DNA of 64,000 nt, from the NCBI RefSeq assembly GCF_003731635.1, contig NZ_RCUA01000020.1, positions 62,001 to 126,000 of the forward strand, given 5' to 3'. Under the pieces are notes generated by a model that saw only the letters and a program-made list of their open reading frames with translations, did no database searches and was not told where the DNA came from. Positions 25,038 to 33,267 of this stretch are shown here, piece after piece (within the stretch, counting starts at the first letter, position 1; each line of letters opens with the position of its first letter). A program made the position numbers and the translations under genes. This DNA is from Marisediminitalea oceani (lineage in GTDB: Bacteria > Pseudomonadota > Gammaproteobacteria > Enterobacterales > Alteromonadaceae).

Positions 25038-26358
25038 CAGCGGACTCCCGGTTAGGTAAAAACAGGCTGGCGATTGCACCGCCATCGATATGGTTGTCGA
25101 TGGATAATTCGCCATTATGTTGCGAAACGATACCATAACTAATTGATAAACCTAAGCCTGTTCCCATTCCAACTGGTTTGGTTGTATAGAAAGGCTCGAA
25201 GATTTGCGGCGCATCATCGGGGCTGATCCCGGATCCGGTATCCCTTATGGTAAGTAGCACGCCGTCTTTATCTGCACTGGCATTGATGGTTAATCTGCGC
25301 GTCTCGGACGCAGCCATCGCATCTACCGCATTTTCAATCAGGTTAACCACGACCTGATGGATCTGCCCGGCATGGCCATAAGCTTCCAGTGGCCTTGGAA
25401 TATTGTCTTCTACCTCTACCGCGTAATCGCTCTCTTTCATTATCCAGTGTAAAGCGGTATGCACCACATGACTGAGGTCGAAAGACGCCTTCTCCGACAC
25501 TTGCGCAGAGGAGAACTGACGTAAATCATTGACGATTTCTTTTACCCTGTCTGCGCCTTCCATGGTGCCATCCACCAGCGAATTGAGATCCTTGATGGCT
25601 TTTTCCAGCCGCATATTTTCGCGCATCTCGCGCAGCGCGTCACGGCTTTCGCCATTGGCGACCGCATCAAAATAAGTGCTGAGTTTGTCGGTGTAGCGAC
25701 GTAACACGTGCATGTTGCCATACACAAAGCTAATCGGATTGTTCAGCTCGTGGGCTACCCCTGCCACCAGACGACCCAGAGAAGCCATTTTTTCTGACTG
25801 AATAAGCCGTTGCTGGGCGAGCTGTAATTCAGCATGGGCGATATTGAGCTCTTTATAGGCTCTCTGCAGCTCGCCAAGAGGCCGTCCTACCAGCACCATA
25901 CCTACAGACTTACCGCGATGATTTAAACGTGCCGTGCAATTTACCGATAACGGTACATTGCCCGACTTGCCCTGTAATTCCAGCTCATAATCACGCACAG
26001 GCTGAGCTCGCAGACGTTCGTAGAAACCCTGTACCTTGTCGTGCAACTCCGGGGCGATGAAGGTTAAAATAGAACGGCCAATCAGAGCCGATTCTGACTC
26101 TCCCACCAGCTCGGTTAAAGCCCGGTTAACCCCTTCAATAATACCGTCGTTATCACACACGACGAGCACATCGTTCATGGCACTTTGAATACTGTCAGAA
26201 AAGCTTTTGGCCTCTTCCAGCTCAACGTTTTTTTCTTCGACTTCAACCTGCGAGTGCACCAGATCCGCATAGGCTTCATCCATTTTCTGGATGACGCTAA
26301 CCCATGCATCTTCATTCTGAATGGCTTGTATCGGATCGAAATCTAGAGAGTCGGACAT
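25030..26358 (-). CDS. hupT: H2-sensing histidine kinase HupT/HoxJ
   Basis: A 442-residue soluble kinase. Order: short coiled coil (about 25-55), PAS domain (about 55-165), a second coiled coil, the H-box MASLGRLVAGVAHELNNP with His203, and the ATPase domain with NLIENAVDAMA, DTGSGISPDDAPQIFEPFYTTKP and GTGLGLSISYGI. No membrane segment is present. In HupT/HoxJ systems the sensor hydrogenase binds the PAS region; without H2 the kinase phosphorylates and silences HupR, and H2 binding to HupUV relieves this. It is the first gene of hupT-hupU-hupV-hypF. Confidence 0.94.
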   Translation of the reverse strand: MSDSLDFDPIQAIQNEDAWVSVIQKMDEAYADLVHSQVEVEEKNVELEEAKSFSDSIQSAMNDVLVVCDNDGIIEGVNRALTELVGESESALIGRSILTFIAPELHDKVQGFYERLRAQPVRDYELELQGKSGNVPLSVNCTARLNHRGKSVGMVLVGRPLGELQRAYKELNIAHAELQLAQQRLIQSEKMASLGRLVAGVAHELNNPISFVYGNMHVLRRYTDKLSTYFDAVANGESRDALREMRENMRLEKAIKDLNSLVDGTMEGADRVKEIVNDLRQFSSAQVSEKASFDLSHVVHTALHWIMKESDYAVEVEDNIPRPLEAYGHAGQIHQVVVNLIENAVDAMAASETRRLTINASADKDGVLLTIRDTGSGISPDDAPQIFEPFYTTKPVGMGTGLGLSISYGIVSQHNGELSIDNHIDGGAIASLFLPNRESADA

Positions 26359-26387
26359 ATCTGCAGCGTGTGATTATCTATACAGGC

Positions 26388-26415
26388 ACTATACCTGACG
26401 GGATTCGGCCCGCAA
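26388..26415 (-). promoter_or_regulatory. candidate sigma-70 promoter of hupTUV-hypF
   Basis: On the minus strand TTGCGG (26410-26415) and TATAGT (26388-26393) are separated by 16 bases, 30 bases upstream of the hupT start codon. A vegetative promoter would suit a sensor that must be present before H2 arrives, in contrast to the sigma-54 promoters of hupE and hupS. Confidence 0.5.
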
Positions 26416-26436
26416 GACTGACAAGGCATTTTCTCA

Positions 26437-26465
26437 TTAAAAGCAGGGCGAATTGCTCGCCCTGC
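26437..26465 (-). terminator. intrinsic terminator after the GNAT gene
   Basis: GCAGGGCGA (26443-26451) pairs perfectly with TCGCCCTGC (26457-26465) around a five-base loop; on the minus strand TTTTAAT follows. It isolates the GNAT gene from hupT. Confidence 0.8.
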
Positions 26466-26485
26466 ACGGCATTATCAGCGACCGA

Positions 26486-27124
26486 TTATGGTCTTGGACG
26501 GAACATAACCTGCCCGGTTTTATTAGCAATTTCCACCTGCGCGACCTTTTGGTAAAAGCCGTCGGAAAAGAAGGTTTCATATTTAGGCACGGTTACAAAT
26601 ACGCCTACCCCTTCTGAATCACGATGCTCAAGTAAGACACTGTCGATAGCCCGCATCAGCAGATGACCGAGACCGTGTGACTGATAGTCCGGATGCACCG
26701 CAATGAACGACAGCAGGTGATACTTTTCAGCTGGCATAGCAGAGCGAATTTTTTCCTCTTTCTCCAGCATTTGCCGGGTGCCGTAATAACCGGTGGTTAA
26801 TAACATCTTTAACCGCCAGTGCCAGTAACGACCAGCCCCTGCAGCATTGTCTGGCCCCGTAAGACAGGCAACAGACAATAACCGCCCTTCATCAAACAAG
26901 CCAATAATAGGTTGCTCTGCTTCCCAGAAGGCAGTGAGTTCTTCGCGTATAGCCGAACGTAACCGCGATTCGTAGCCTTCTTTTTCGCTCTGGAATATTT
27001 GTAAAAAAATTGGATCGTCGTGGTAGGCGTTGTAAATGATGGATGCCGCAACTTTCAGATCTTCCGCTGATAAGTATGCTGCTCTGATTTTATCCAGGTT
27101 TTGTTGGATTTCCGCTTGTACCAT
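26486..27124 (-). CDS. GNAT-family N-acetyltransferase
   Basis: A 212-residue acetyltransferase. The acetyl-CoA-binding motif LLSFIAVHPDYQSHGLGHLLMRAI (about 143-166) is clear, preceded by a helical region and a tryptophan-rich segment (AGRYWHWRLKMLL) common in the subgroup that includes fungal-type GNATs. Substrate unknown. The start at 27124 follows GGGAGA; the open frame runs 52 codons further but lacks conservation and crosses the likely promoter. It is monocistronic, with a terminator behind it. Confidence 0.85.
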   Translation of the reverse strand: MVQAEIQQNLDKIRAAYLSAEDLKVAASIIYNAYHDDPIFLQIFQSEKEGYESRLRSAIREELTAFWEAEQPIIGLFDEGRLLSVACLTGPDNAAGAGRYWHWRLKMLLTTGYYGTRQMLEKEEKIRSAMPAEKYHLLSFIAVHPDYQSHGLGHLLMRAIDSVLLEHRDSEGVGVFVTVPKYETFFSDGFYQKVAQVEIANKTGQVMFRPRP

Positions 27125-27432
27125 AGCCTGTCTCCCGTGTTGTGGTGATGCGTAAACGCCAGTTATTGCGACCCAGGCCGCCCTCTCACTCAACCGCTCA
27201 GCGCTGCCGCTGAACAACAGCAAACTGAAAACAACAAGATTGGTCTTAAGAGTTACGTAATAGACGCACAAAAAGTGCATCAGTTCCCCACTCTAGCCGA
27301 AAAAATAACACCATGTAAATATACTGTTAACAATATTTATACAATTGGATAAATTTAACGATGAGGATTGAGTGCAACAACCAGGCAGGTAGTGCAACCA
27401 CGCCATCATTAATGATGGCCGGCCAGACAGCA

Positions 27433-27467
27433 ACAAGCCCGATAAACGGGATGCTTATCGGGCTTGT
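27433..27467 (-). terminator. strong stem-loop after the DUF3192 lipoprotein gene
   Basis: ACAAGCCCGATAA (27433-27445) pairs perfectly over 13 bp with TTATCGGGCTTGT (27455-27467) around a nine-base loop. It starts 25 bases beyond the stop of the minus-strand gene. There is no T tract on either side, so it may act as an RNA-stabilising or factor-dependent end instead of a classical intrinsic terminator. Confidence 0.6.
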
Positions 27468-27491
27468 CAGTAAGTATGAATGATGGGCGGA

Positions 27492-27854
27492 TTAGATTTT
27501 ACGAACCGCTTCTTCACCCCAACCAATCAGGCGATTGTCTTTAAAGACCAGTGGCGTGCACTCGTCCTTAGTGGTGATGCCATCGTCCTCGGTACGCTGC
27601 GTGCGATAGTAAAGGATCCGATAAACATGATCGCCCTCGCCTACCATTTCGTTGAAGTCGGCAACACCCATCTTGCGGGTAACGTCTTCAAAGTGCGCAT
27701 TCACTTCCAGGTTGCTGATATGTTTGCGGTTATTATACTCGCGCTGCTCCCAGCTGGCCTGATAGTGTTCTCTGTCGTCATCACCCACGGAGATAATACA
27801 GCCAGACAATAACATTGGTGCTACCAGAGCAGTACAAAGCATTAATTTTTTCAT
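27492..27854 (-). CDS. DUF3192 lipoprotein
   Basis: A 120-residue small lipoprotein: signal peptide with lipobox LLSGC (Cys at 19), then a DUF3192 domain. The core ISNLEVNAHFEDVTRKMGVADF...HVYRILYYRTQRTEDDGITTKDECTPLVFKDNRLIGWGEEAV has the SmpA/BamE-like pattern of an N-terminal helix and sheet. Asp after the cysteine is absent (Ile-Ile), favouring outer-membrane sorting. A paralogue without lipobox is encoded at 32879-33253 in the opposite direction. Function of the family is not established. Confidence 0.88.
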   Translation of the reverse strand: MKKLMLCTALVAPMLLSGCIISVGDDDREHYQASWEQREYNNRKHISNLEVNAHFEDVTRKMGVADFNEMVGEGDHVYRILYYRTQRTEDDGITTKDECTPLVFKDNRLIGWGEEAVRKI

Positions 27855-28069
27855 AGTGGTTCCCTGTTGAAAAATAATAAGTCACTAATGAACTTCAGGT
27901 AATCAAGAATGAGGCCAATTATAACTCATTGAATTTTAAGGAAGTTAAAAAATAACCACTTGGCGACACTGCTAACTATCGGTATGATTAGCGAAATTTT
28001 CGTTGTTTTGACTAACCTGTTACAGGCCGAGCCAGCCATACGAGTCAGTCACCAGTTAAGAGTAATTTC

Positions 28070-28354
28070 ATGTCCTCTAAAGAAAACCATAAAGCCCTGG
28101 TCGAAATCTGCCATACACTGGCGGCCGAAGGCTTAACGCCGGGTGTAGGCTTATTACGTGGTAGAGCCCCTTTTAAGGTAAGTGTGCTGGATGCCATCGA
28201 GGCGATAAAGGTTTTTAACCAACAGCATGTGCAGGTCAAAGCTCAACCGAAAACACCGGGCGACAGGGAGCGTATCGCTGAGCTGGAAAAACGGGTTGAA
28301 CAGTTAGAGCAGGCTCTCGCAGTGATGGAGAGCCGGCTGGCAAAGCTAAGTTAA
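28070..28354 (+). CDS. small coiled-coil protein of unknown function
   Basis: A 94-residue protein. The first 55 residues (ENHKALVEICHTLAAEGLTPGVGLLRGRAPFKVSVLDAIEAIKVFNQ) resemble a small wing-less DNA-binding or KfrA-like N-terminal module, with the TPGVGLLRGRAPFKV turn; residues 60-94 form a leucine-heptad coiled coil (RERIAELEKRVEQLEQALAVMESRLAKL). It ends in a four-base tail-to-tail overlap with syd. A DNA-binding role is a guess from the pattern. Confidence 0.65.
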   Translation: MSSKENHKALVEICHTLAAEGLTPGVGLLRGRAPFKVSVLDAIEAIKVFNQQHVQVKAQPKTPGDRERIAELEKRVEQLEQALAVMESRLAKLS

Positions 28355-28899
28355 GCGGCTGGCGTCAGGCCATCAAGAAAGGTCGCCAGATCAGGTGCCA
28401 GGCATCGGGAGGGTAATTTACCTACCTGTTCCAGCACCACTTCGCCTGAGGCATTATCCACAGACAAAATAAAGTCGTCTTCATCGGTTAAACCAAAAAA
28501 TAATGTGGGCGGCTGTTTTAGTCGCTGCTTCATTAACAGATGGCCTATAAGGTTTTGTTGTAGCCGCTCGAAGTCCTCTTCACTGCACACCTGCAATAGT
28601 TCGCAGTTGCCCTGTTCAGCCTTAACCGGCAGATTAAAACTCCAGTAAGTGGTAAAGAACTTACAAAACTGCTCGTTCAGGGTGATGTGCAGCGCGTTTT
28701 CGATGTTGGCAAAAGTATATTCACCTTCCATCGGCACGGGCTGCCAGGCGCAGGGCTCTCCCTGGCTGGGGTTCCCAACATAACAGGGGGATGCTAATTC
28801 CGCTTCAAACTCAGTGGTCATCAGCGCGGGCTGAGATGCTGCCGCCTGTTGTAAATCGCGCATTAACTTATGCAATGATTGTTGAACTATATTCTCCAT
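28351..28899 (-). CDS. syd: SecY-interacting protein Syd
   Basis: A 182-residue Syd protein, a cytoplasmic protein that binds SecY and is thought to monitor the translocon. Recognisable blocks are YVGNPSQGEPCAWQPVPM, IENALHITLNEQFCKFFTTYWS, LQQNLIGHLLMKQRLKQPPTLFFGLTDEDDFILSVDNASGEVVLEQVGK. Length fits the family. It is divergent from queF, the usual neighbour in Alteromonadales and Vibrio genomes. Confidence 0.93.
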   Translation of the reverse strand: MENIVQQSLHKLMRDLQQAAASQPALMTTEFEAELASPCYVGNPSQGEPCAWQPVPMEGEYTFANIENALHITLNEQFCKFFTTYWSFNLPVKAEQGNCELLQVCSEEDFERLQQNLIGHLLMKQRLKQPPTLFFGLTDEDDFILSVDNASGEVVLEQVGKLPSRCLAPDLATFLDGLTPAA

Positions 28900-29022
28900 T
28901 GCTATTCCATATCAGGTATACTAAACCTCTATAGTAAAGAATTTATGGCACTTTAAACACCAGCTTGGCATATTGAATGCGCGTGCCATGATTAATCAGT
29001 GGTAAAAAAGTTACAGGACAGC

Positions 29023-29865
29023 ATGACAGTAAAGCACTCTTCGTCACCGTCTCTTCCCGCCAACCTGACACTGGGTCAAAAGGTTGACTACATTGAACAG
29101 TATACGCCTGAGCTGCTGCAAGGCGTGCCTCGCACACTAAGCCGTGAGCAAATTGGCGTTTCGCAGCCCCTGCCGTTCGGTGGCGTAGATATCTGGAACG
29201 GTTATGAGCTTTCGTGGCTTAACCCGAAAGGCAAACCGCAGGTCGCCATTTTACAATGCCGCGTGCCCATTGATTCGCAAAACCTTATCGAATCTAAGTC
29301 TTTCAAACTTTATCTGAACAGCTTCAACCAGTCGGTTTTTGGCAGTGCAGATGAAGTGGCCCGACACTTAACCAAAGATTTATCGGCCTGTGCCCAGGCG
29401 CCGGTTGAGGTGCAATTATTCAGCGCCGGTCAGTTTGGTGCCCTTCAGCTTGGTGAACTTGACGGCACCGTGATTGACGATCTGGACATTGAAATCAATG
29501 CCTACGAGCCTAGCCCGGAGCTGCTCACAACCGGCGACCAACAGGTTTCTGAAACCCTGGTGAGTCATTTGCTGAAGTCTAATTGCCTGATCACCAGCCA
29601 GCCTGACTGGGCCAGTGTGCAAATTCATTACGAGGGCGCGGCCATAGACCACGCGGGACTGCTGGCTTATCTCATCTCGTTTCGCCGGCATAATGAGTTT
29701 CACGAGCAGTGTATCGAGCGAATTTTTTGTGATTTAATGAATCGTTGCAAGCCGCACAAGCTAGCTGTCTATGCGCGCTACACCCGCAGAGGTGGATTAG
29801 ATATCAACCCGCTACGGGCGAATTTTGATTTCAATGTATCGAACAATCGGTTAGCCCGGCAGTAG
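29023..29865 (+). CDS. queF: NADPH-dependent 7-cyano-7-deazaguanine reductase QueF
   Basis: QueF reduces preQ0 to preQ1 in queuosine synthesis. The 280-residue length is that of the bimodular proteobacterial type. Motifs: ESKSFKLYLNSFNQ (QueF signature), SNCLITSQPDWASVQIHY with the catalytic cysteine and aspartate, and FHEQCIERIFCDL. The start chosen is the ATG at 29023 after AGGA; an in-frame GTG 24 bases upstream is possible. Together with tgt and queA at 45.9-48.2 kb, three steps of the pathway are in this window. Confidence 0.95.
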   Translation: MTVKHSSSPSLPANLTLGQKVDYIEQYTPELLQGVPRTLSREQIGVSQPLPFGGVDIWNGYELSWLNPKGKPQVAILQCRVPIDSQNLIESKSFKLYLNSFNQSVFGSADEVARHLTKDLSACAQAPVEVQLFSAGQFGALQLGELDGTVIDDLDIEINAYEPSPELLTTGDQQVSETLVSHLLKSNCLITSQPDWASVQIHYEGAAIDHAGLLAYLISFRRHNEFHEQCIERIFCDLMNRCKPHKLAVYARYTRRGGLDINPLRANFDFNVSNNRLARQ

Positions 29866-29908
29866 CATGCCGGCGGCTTTTTTGGCTAATAAGGAGCTTG
29901 CATAACAC

Positions 29909-31411
29909 ATGGAAGCGAAACAACTCCAATCGCTGCGTGCTCACAGCGAGCAACTCGCAGGATTTATAGTCCGGCTCACCAGTTACTATGAGGGGCTATC
30001 GGCAGAGATTGATAAAGAGTTACAGTCCCTGCGCGGTCATTTAAGTGGCAAGATTGATTTCACTCTGGCCACCCTATCCATGAATAAAGTCAGCCAGCTA
30101 ATTATGCTGGAGCCCTACTCAGTAAAAACCCTGACCCAGGCCTGGATACGCCAGTTGGAAGAAGATATCCAGGCATTTCAGCGTCTGGTGACTGAGCCGG
30201 CGGCCCGTAGCCAGGCAGCCAAAGCCAGTAGCGCTTTGAAAAAGCCCATTAAAGGGATCAGTGCCGTACTGCCGCTCTATCAAAAGGTATTGAAATGCTA
30301 TCAATCCGGCATGGGCAATGCTGAAGAGTCGGCGCCTGACAACCAACCGAATAATCGAACGGTACAACTTAAACAAAACCTCATCGATGAACTGGGTCAG
30401 CTGGTACAAACCTATATCCGGGTCAACCCGGAGGATGACTACATCGCTTCCCTGCAGGAAAGGCTTGGCCAGGGTCTGACCGAAGAAGAGCTACTCAACA
30501 GCTGCCTGATCCTGATCCGGGTAATGGTTCAGGAAACCCTCACCGAGGCCAATACGGCCGGTAAAATTATTCAGCGACTGAATAATGCGCTGGGTAATAT
30601 TAACGGTGATGTGCAATCCAGTATCTCAAAAAGTGCCGAGAGCTTTGAGGCGCGCCAGTCTCGCAACCAGGAATTGCGAAACGTGCTGGAAGACATGGAA
30701 GACGCACTGGAAGGCGAAAACAATATCGACGACTTAAAGCAGCAGGCGCAACACTATCTGGGTCAGATGGCTAACTCATTGAGTGCTGGTGAAGAAGCCG
30801 AGCGCCAGGAGCAGGAAGGCCTGATGTCACTGCTGGTGTCCATGCAGCAACAGCTCTCGTCACTGCAAAAGCAAACCGACTCATACCGTAAAAAGCTGGT
30901 TGAACAGCGCATAAACATGTACACCGACCCGCTCACCCGGGTGCCCAACCGCATGGCTTACAATGAACGGGCCTCAAAGGAGTGGGATCGCTGCCAGGCG
31001 CAGAACAAGCCACTGAGTATTGCAGTAGTCGACGTGGATCACTTTAAACGGATCAATGATAAGTACGGCCACGCCGCCGGTGATAAAACACTCCAGGCCA
31101 TAGCCCGCCACCTGAAAACCAACCTGACCAGCAGCGAGTTTATGGCACGTTGGGGCGGTGAAGAATTTATAATACTGTTGCCCGATCATGCCAGTGACAA
31201 ATTGTTAAATCGCCTGAATGAGTTGCGCGAGGGGCTGGCTAAGCTACCCTTTAAATTTAAACAAGAGCGCCTGACAGTCACAGCCTCCATCGGCGGTACC
31301 CAGTGCCGTACCGGTGAGAAGCTCGACGCCGCCTTCGAGCGGGCCGATAAAGGGCTATATAAAGCAAAATCCGATGGTCGGAATCAGGTGGTCATTCAGG
31401 ATAACGAATGA
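29909..31411 (+). CDS. diguanylate cyclase (GGDEF), soluble
   Basis: A 500-residue cytoplasmic protein with no membrane helix. Residues 1-335 are helical and include a long coiled coil (about 240-335); the C-terminal GGDEF domain starts at [14 protein letters not shown] and has the active site GGEEF (416-420), so it should make cyclic di-GMP. The RxxD inhibitory site expected five residues before it is absent (TSSEF), so product inhibition may be lost. Its stop overlaps the ppnN start by four bases (ATGA), suggesting coupled translation. The input signal is unknown. Confidence 0.92.
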   Translation: MEAKQLQSLRAHSEQLAGFIVRLTSYYEGLSAEIDKELQSLRGHLSGKIDFTLATLSMNKVSQLIMLEPYSVKTLTQAWIRQLEEDIQAFQRLVTEPAARSQAAKASSALKKPIKGISAVLPLYQKVLKCYQSGMGNAEESAPDNQPNNRTVQLKQNLIDELGQLVQTYIRVNPEDDYIASLQERLGQGLTEEELLNSCLILIRVMVQETLTEANTAGKIIQRLNNALGNINGDVQSSISKSAESFEARQSRNQELRNVLEDMEDALEGENNIDDLKQQAQHYLGQMANSLSAGEEAERQEQEGLMSLLVSMQQQLSSLQKQTDSYRKKLVEQRINMYTDPLTRVPNRMAYNERASKEWDRCQAQNKPLSIAVVDVDHFKRINDKYGHAAGDKTLQAIARHLKTNLTSSEFMARWGGEEFIILLPDHASDKLLNRLNELREGLAKLPFKFKQERLTVTASIGGTQCRTGEKLDAAFERADKGLYKAKSDGRNQVVIQDNE

Positions 31412-32772
31412 AAAAAATTCAGCTAAACCCTGTAGGTTGGATGAGCCAACTCTCCCAACTTGAAGTCAGCAAGCTTGAAGACACCACAAACAGTAATCTG
31501 TATCAGCTCTTCCGTAACTGCTGCCTGGCAGTACTTAACAGCGGTGTGGATGAAGACAACTACGAAATGTTGTTTGCCCCGTACGAATCATTCGACATTC
31601 GGCTGATTAAACGGGAACGGGGCGTCAAACTCGAACTAATCAATCCGCCGGAAGTTGGCTTCGTCGACGAGCGATTAGTAAAAGGTGTTCACGAGCATCT
31701 GTTCTCAGTGTTACGCGACATGCTTTACATGGGCAACAAGTACGCCTTTGTACACGAGAACGCTCCTCTGGATGGTGGCAGCATTACCGATATGGTGTTC
31801 GATATGCTGCGTCATGCCAAAGTCATCGAACGCAACAACGAACTCAACACAATAGTATGCTGGGGTGGCCATTCCATTGGTCTTAAGGAATATAAATACA
31901 CCAAGGAAGTAGGCTATCAGCTGGGTCTGCGCGAAATGAACATCTGCACCGGCTGTGGACCAGGGGCCATGAAAGGCCCGATGAAAGGCGCCGCCATTGG
32001 CCACGCGAAACAACGCTATCGTGACGGCCGCTATATTGGCATCTCCGAGCCCAGCATTATTGCCGCCGAGCCGCCTAATGCCATCGTCAATGAGCTGGTG
32101 ATCATGCCTGACATTGAAAAACGTCTGGAAGCCTTCGTTCGCATAGCGCACGGCATTATTATCTTCCCTGGCGGCGTAGGCACCGCTGAGGAACTATTGT
32201 ATTTACTTGGTATTCTTATCCATGAGCGAAATGCCCAGCAGCCTTTCCCGGTAATATTAACCGGCCCGGCTGGCAGCGAGTCTTATTTTGAGGCTATCCA
32301 CGAGTTCGTGGGCGCTACGCTGGGGCCCAAAGCACAAAATCGCTATCAGATTATAGTGGACGATCCGGTGGAAGTTGCCCGGGTACTTGGCCAGGGCGTT
32401 AAAAAGGTTGAGCAGTTTAGACTGGCTATGGGAGATGCGTTCAGTTTTAACTGGTCAATGAAAATCGAAGATGACTTCCAGCAACCTTTTACCCCCACCC
32501 ATAAATCCATGGCGGCGCTAAATCTGCACCGGGAGCAACCGCTGTCTGATTTAGCAAATAACTTACGCAAAGCATTTTCGGGGATTGTGGCGGGTAACGT
32601 AAAAGCCGAAGGCATTCGCCAAATCCGCGATTTTGGCCCGTTTAATCTGTCTGGTGAAGCCGATTTAATGGCTCGTATCGACGCCTTGCTGAAATCCTTT
32701 GTGGCTCAACAACGCATGAAATTACCAGGCACGGAATACCGGCCCTGTTATAGCATTAACCGTGATTCATAA
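31408..32772 (+). CDS. ppnN: nucleotide 5'-monophosphate nucleosidase PpnN (YgdH)
   Basis: A 454-residue LOG-family enzyme that cleaves purine and pyrimidine 5'-monophosphates to base and ribose 5-phosphate; in E. coli it is stimulated by (p)ppGpp. The Rossmann-fold motifs [24 protein letters not shown] and [14 protein letters not shown] are intact, and the N- and C-terminal extensions that separate PpnN from short LOG proteins are present. It follows the diguanylate cyclase with a four-base overlap, bringing two second-messenger-linked activities together. Confidence 0.94.
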   Translation: MKKIQLNPVGWMSQLSQLEVSKLEDTTNSNLYQLFRNCCLAVLNSGVDEDNYEMLFAPYESFDIRLIKRERGVKLELINPPEVGFVDERLVKGVHEHLFSVLRDMLYMGNKYAFVHENAPLDGGSITDMVFDMLRHAKVIERNNELNTIVCWGGHSIGLKEYKYTKEVGYQLGLREMNICTGCGPGAMKGPMKGAAIGHAKQRYRDGRYIGISEPSIIAAEPPNAIVNELVIMPDIEKRLEAFVRIAHGIIIFPGGVGTAEELLYLLGILIHERNAQQPFPVILTGPAGSESYFEAIHEFVGATLGPKAQNRYQIIVDDPVEVARVLGQGVKKVEQFRLAMGDAFSFNWSMKIEDDFQQPFTPTHKSMAALNLHREQPLSDLANNLRKAFSGIVAGNVKAEGIRQIRDFGPFNLSGEADLMARIDALLKSFVAQQRMKLPGTEYRPCYSINRDS

Positions 32773-32878
32773 TCAGTAACATTCTTAAGGCTGACAGTGT
32801 GGCCTTAATTGGATAGACTACTATTGATTAAGGTCCGGCAGGGCCAGAATGAATTAACCAGTAAAACGACAAAGATAA

Positions 32879-33253
32879 ATGAACAGTAAAGCAATCCGAC
32901 TTATTTTGATCGGCGTAGCCTCTTACGCGGTCCTTGCTTTTTTACTCATCGCCTTTTATCCGGACAAGCCGGAGAATATGGACTGGCAGGACCGGGAAGA
33001 GTATAACAAAGTGCAGATTTCCAAACTGGAGCTGGGTATTACCCGCGCCGAAGTAATGGCTTTACTGGGCACGCCGGATATTACCGAAGCAAAAATGCAG
33101 GATAGCCGTGAGATCCAGGTAATGTTTTATCGTACCCAGCACGTTCGTGCCGACGGTATGACAACACAGGATGAATGCACGCCGCTTTTATTCGAAAACG
33201 AAGCCCTGATTGCCTGGGGTGACGGTGCTTATCAAACCTACCTGAGTAGTTAA
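32879..33253 (+). CDS. DUF3192 membrane-anchored protein
   Basis: A 124-residue protein with an N-terminal membrane helix (about residues 6-26) and a periplasmic DUF3192 domain. ISKLELGITRAEVMALLGTPDITEA...MFYRTQHVRADGMTTQDECTPLLFENEALIAWGDGAY aligns directly with the lipoprotein at 27492-27854. Unlike that paralogue it lacks a lipobox cysteine, so it stays in the inner membrane. GxxxxEVMALLG is the SmpA/BamE-like signature. Confidence 0.87.
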   Translation: MNSKAIRLILIGVASYAVLAFLLIAFYPDKPENMDWQDREEYNKVQISKLELGITRAEVMALLGTPDITEAKMQDSREIQVMFYRTQHVRADGMTTQDECTPLLFENEALIAWGDGAYQTYLSS

Positions 33254-33267
33254 TTAATTTGACGGCC

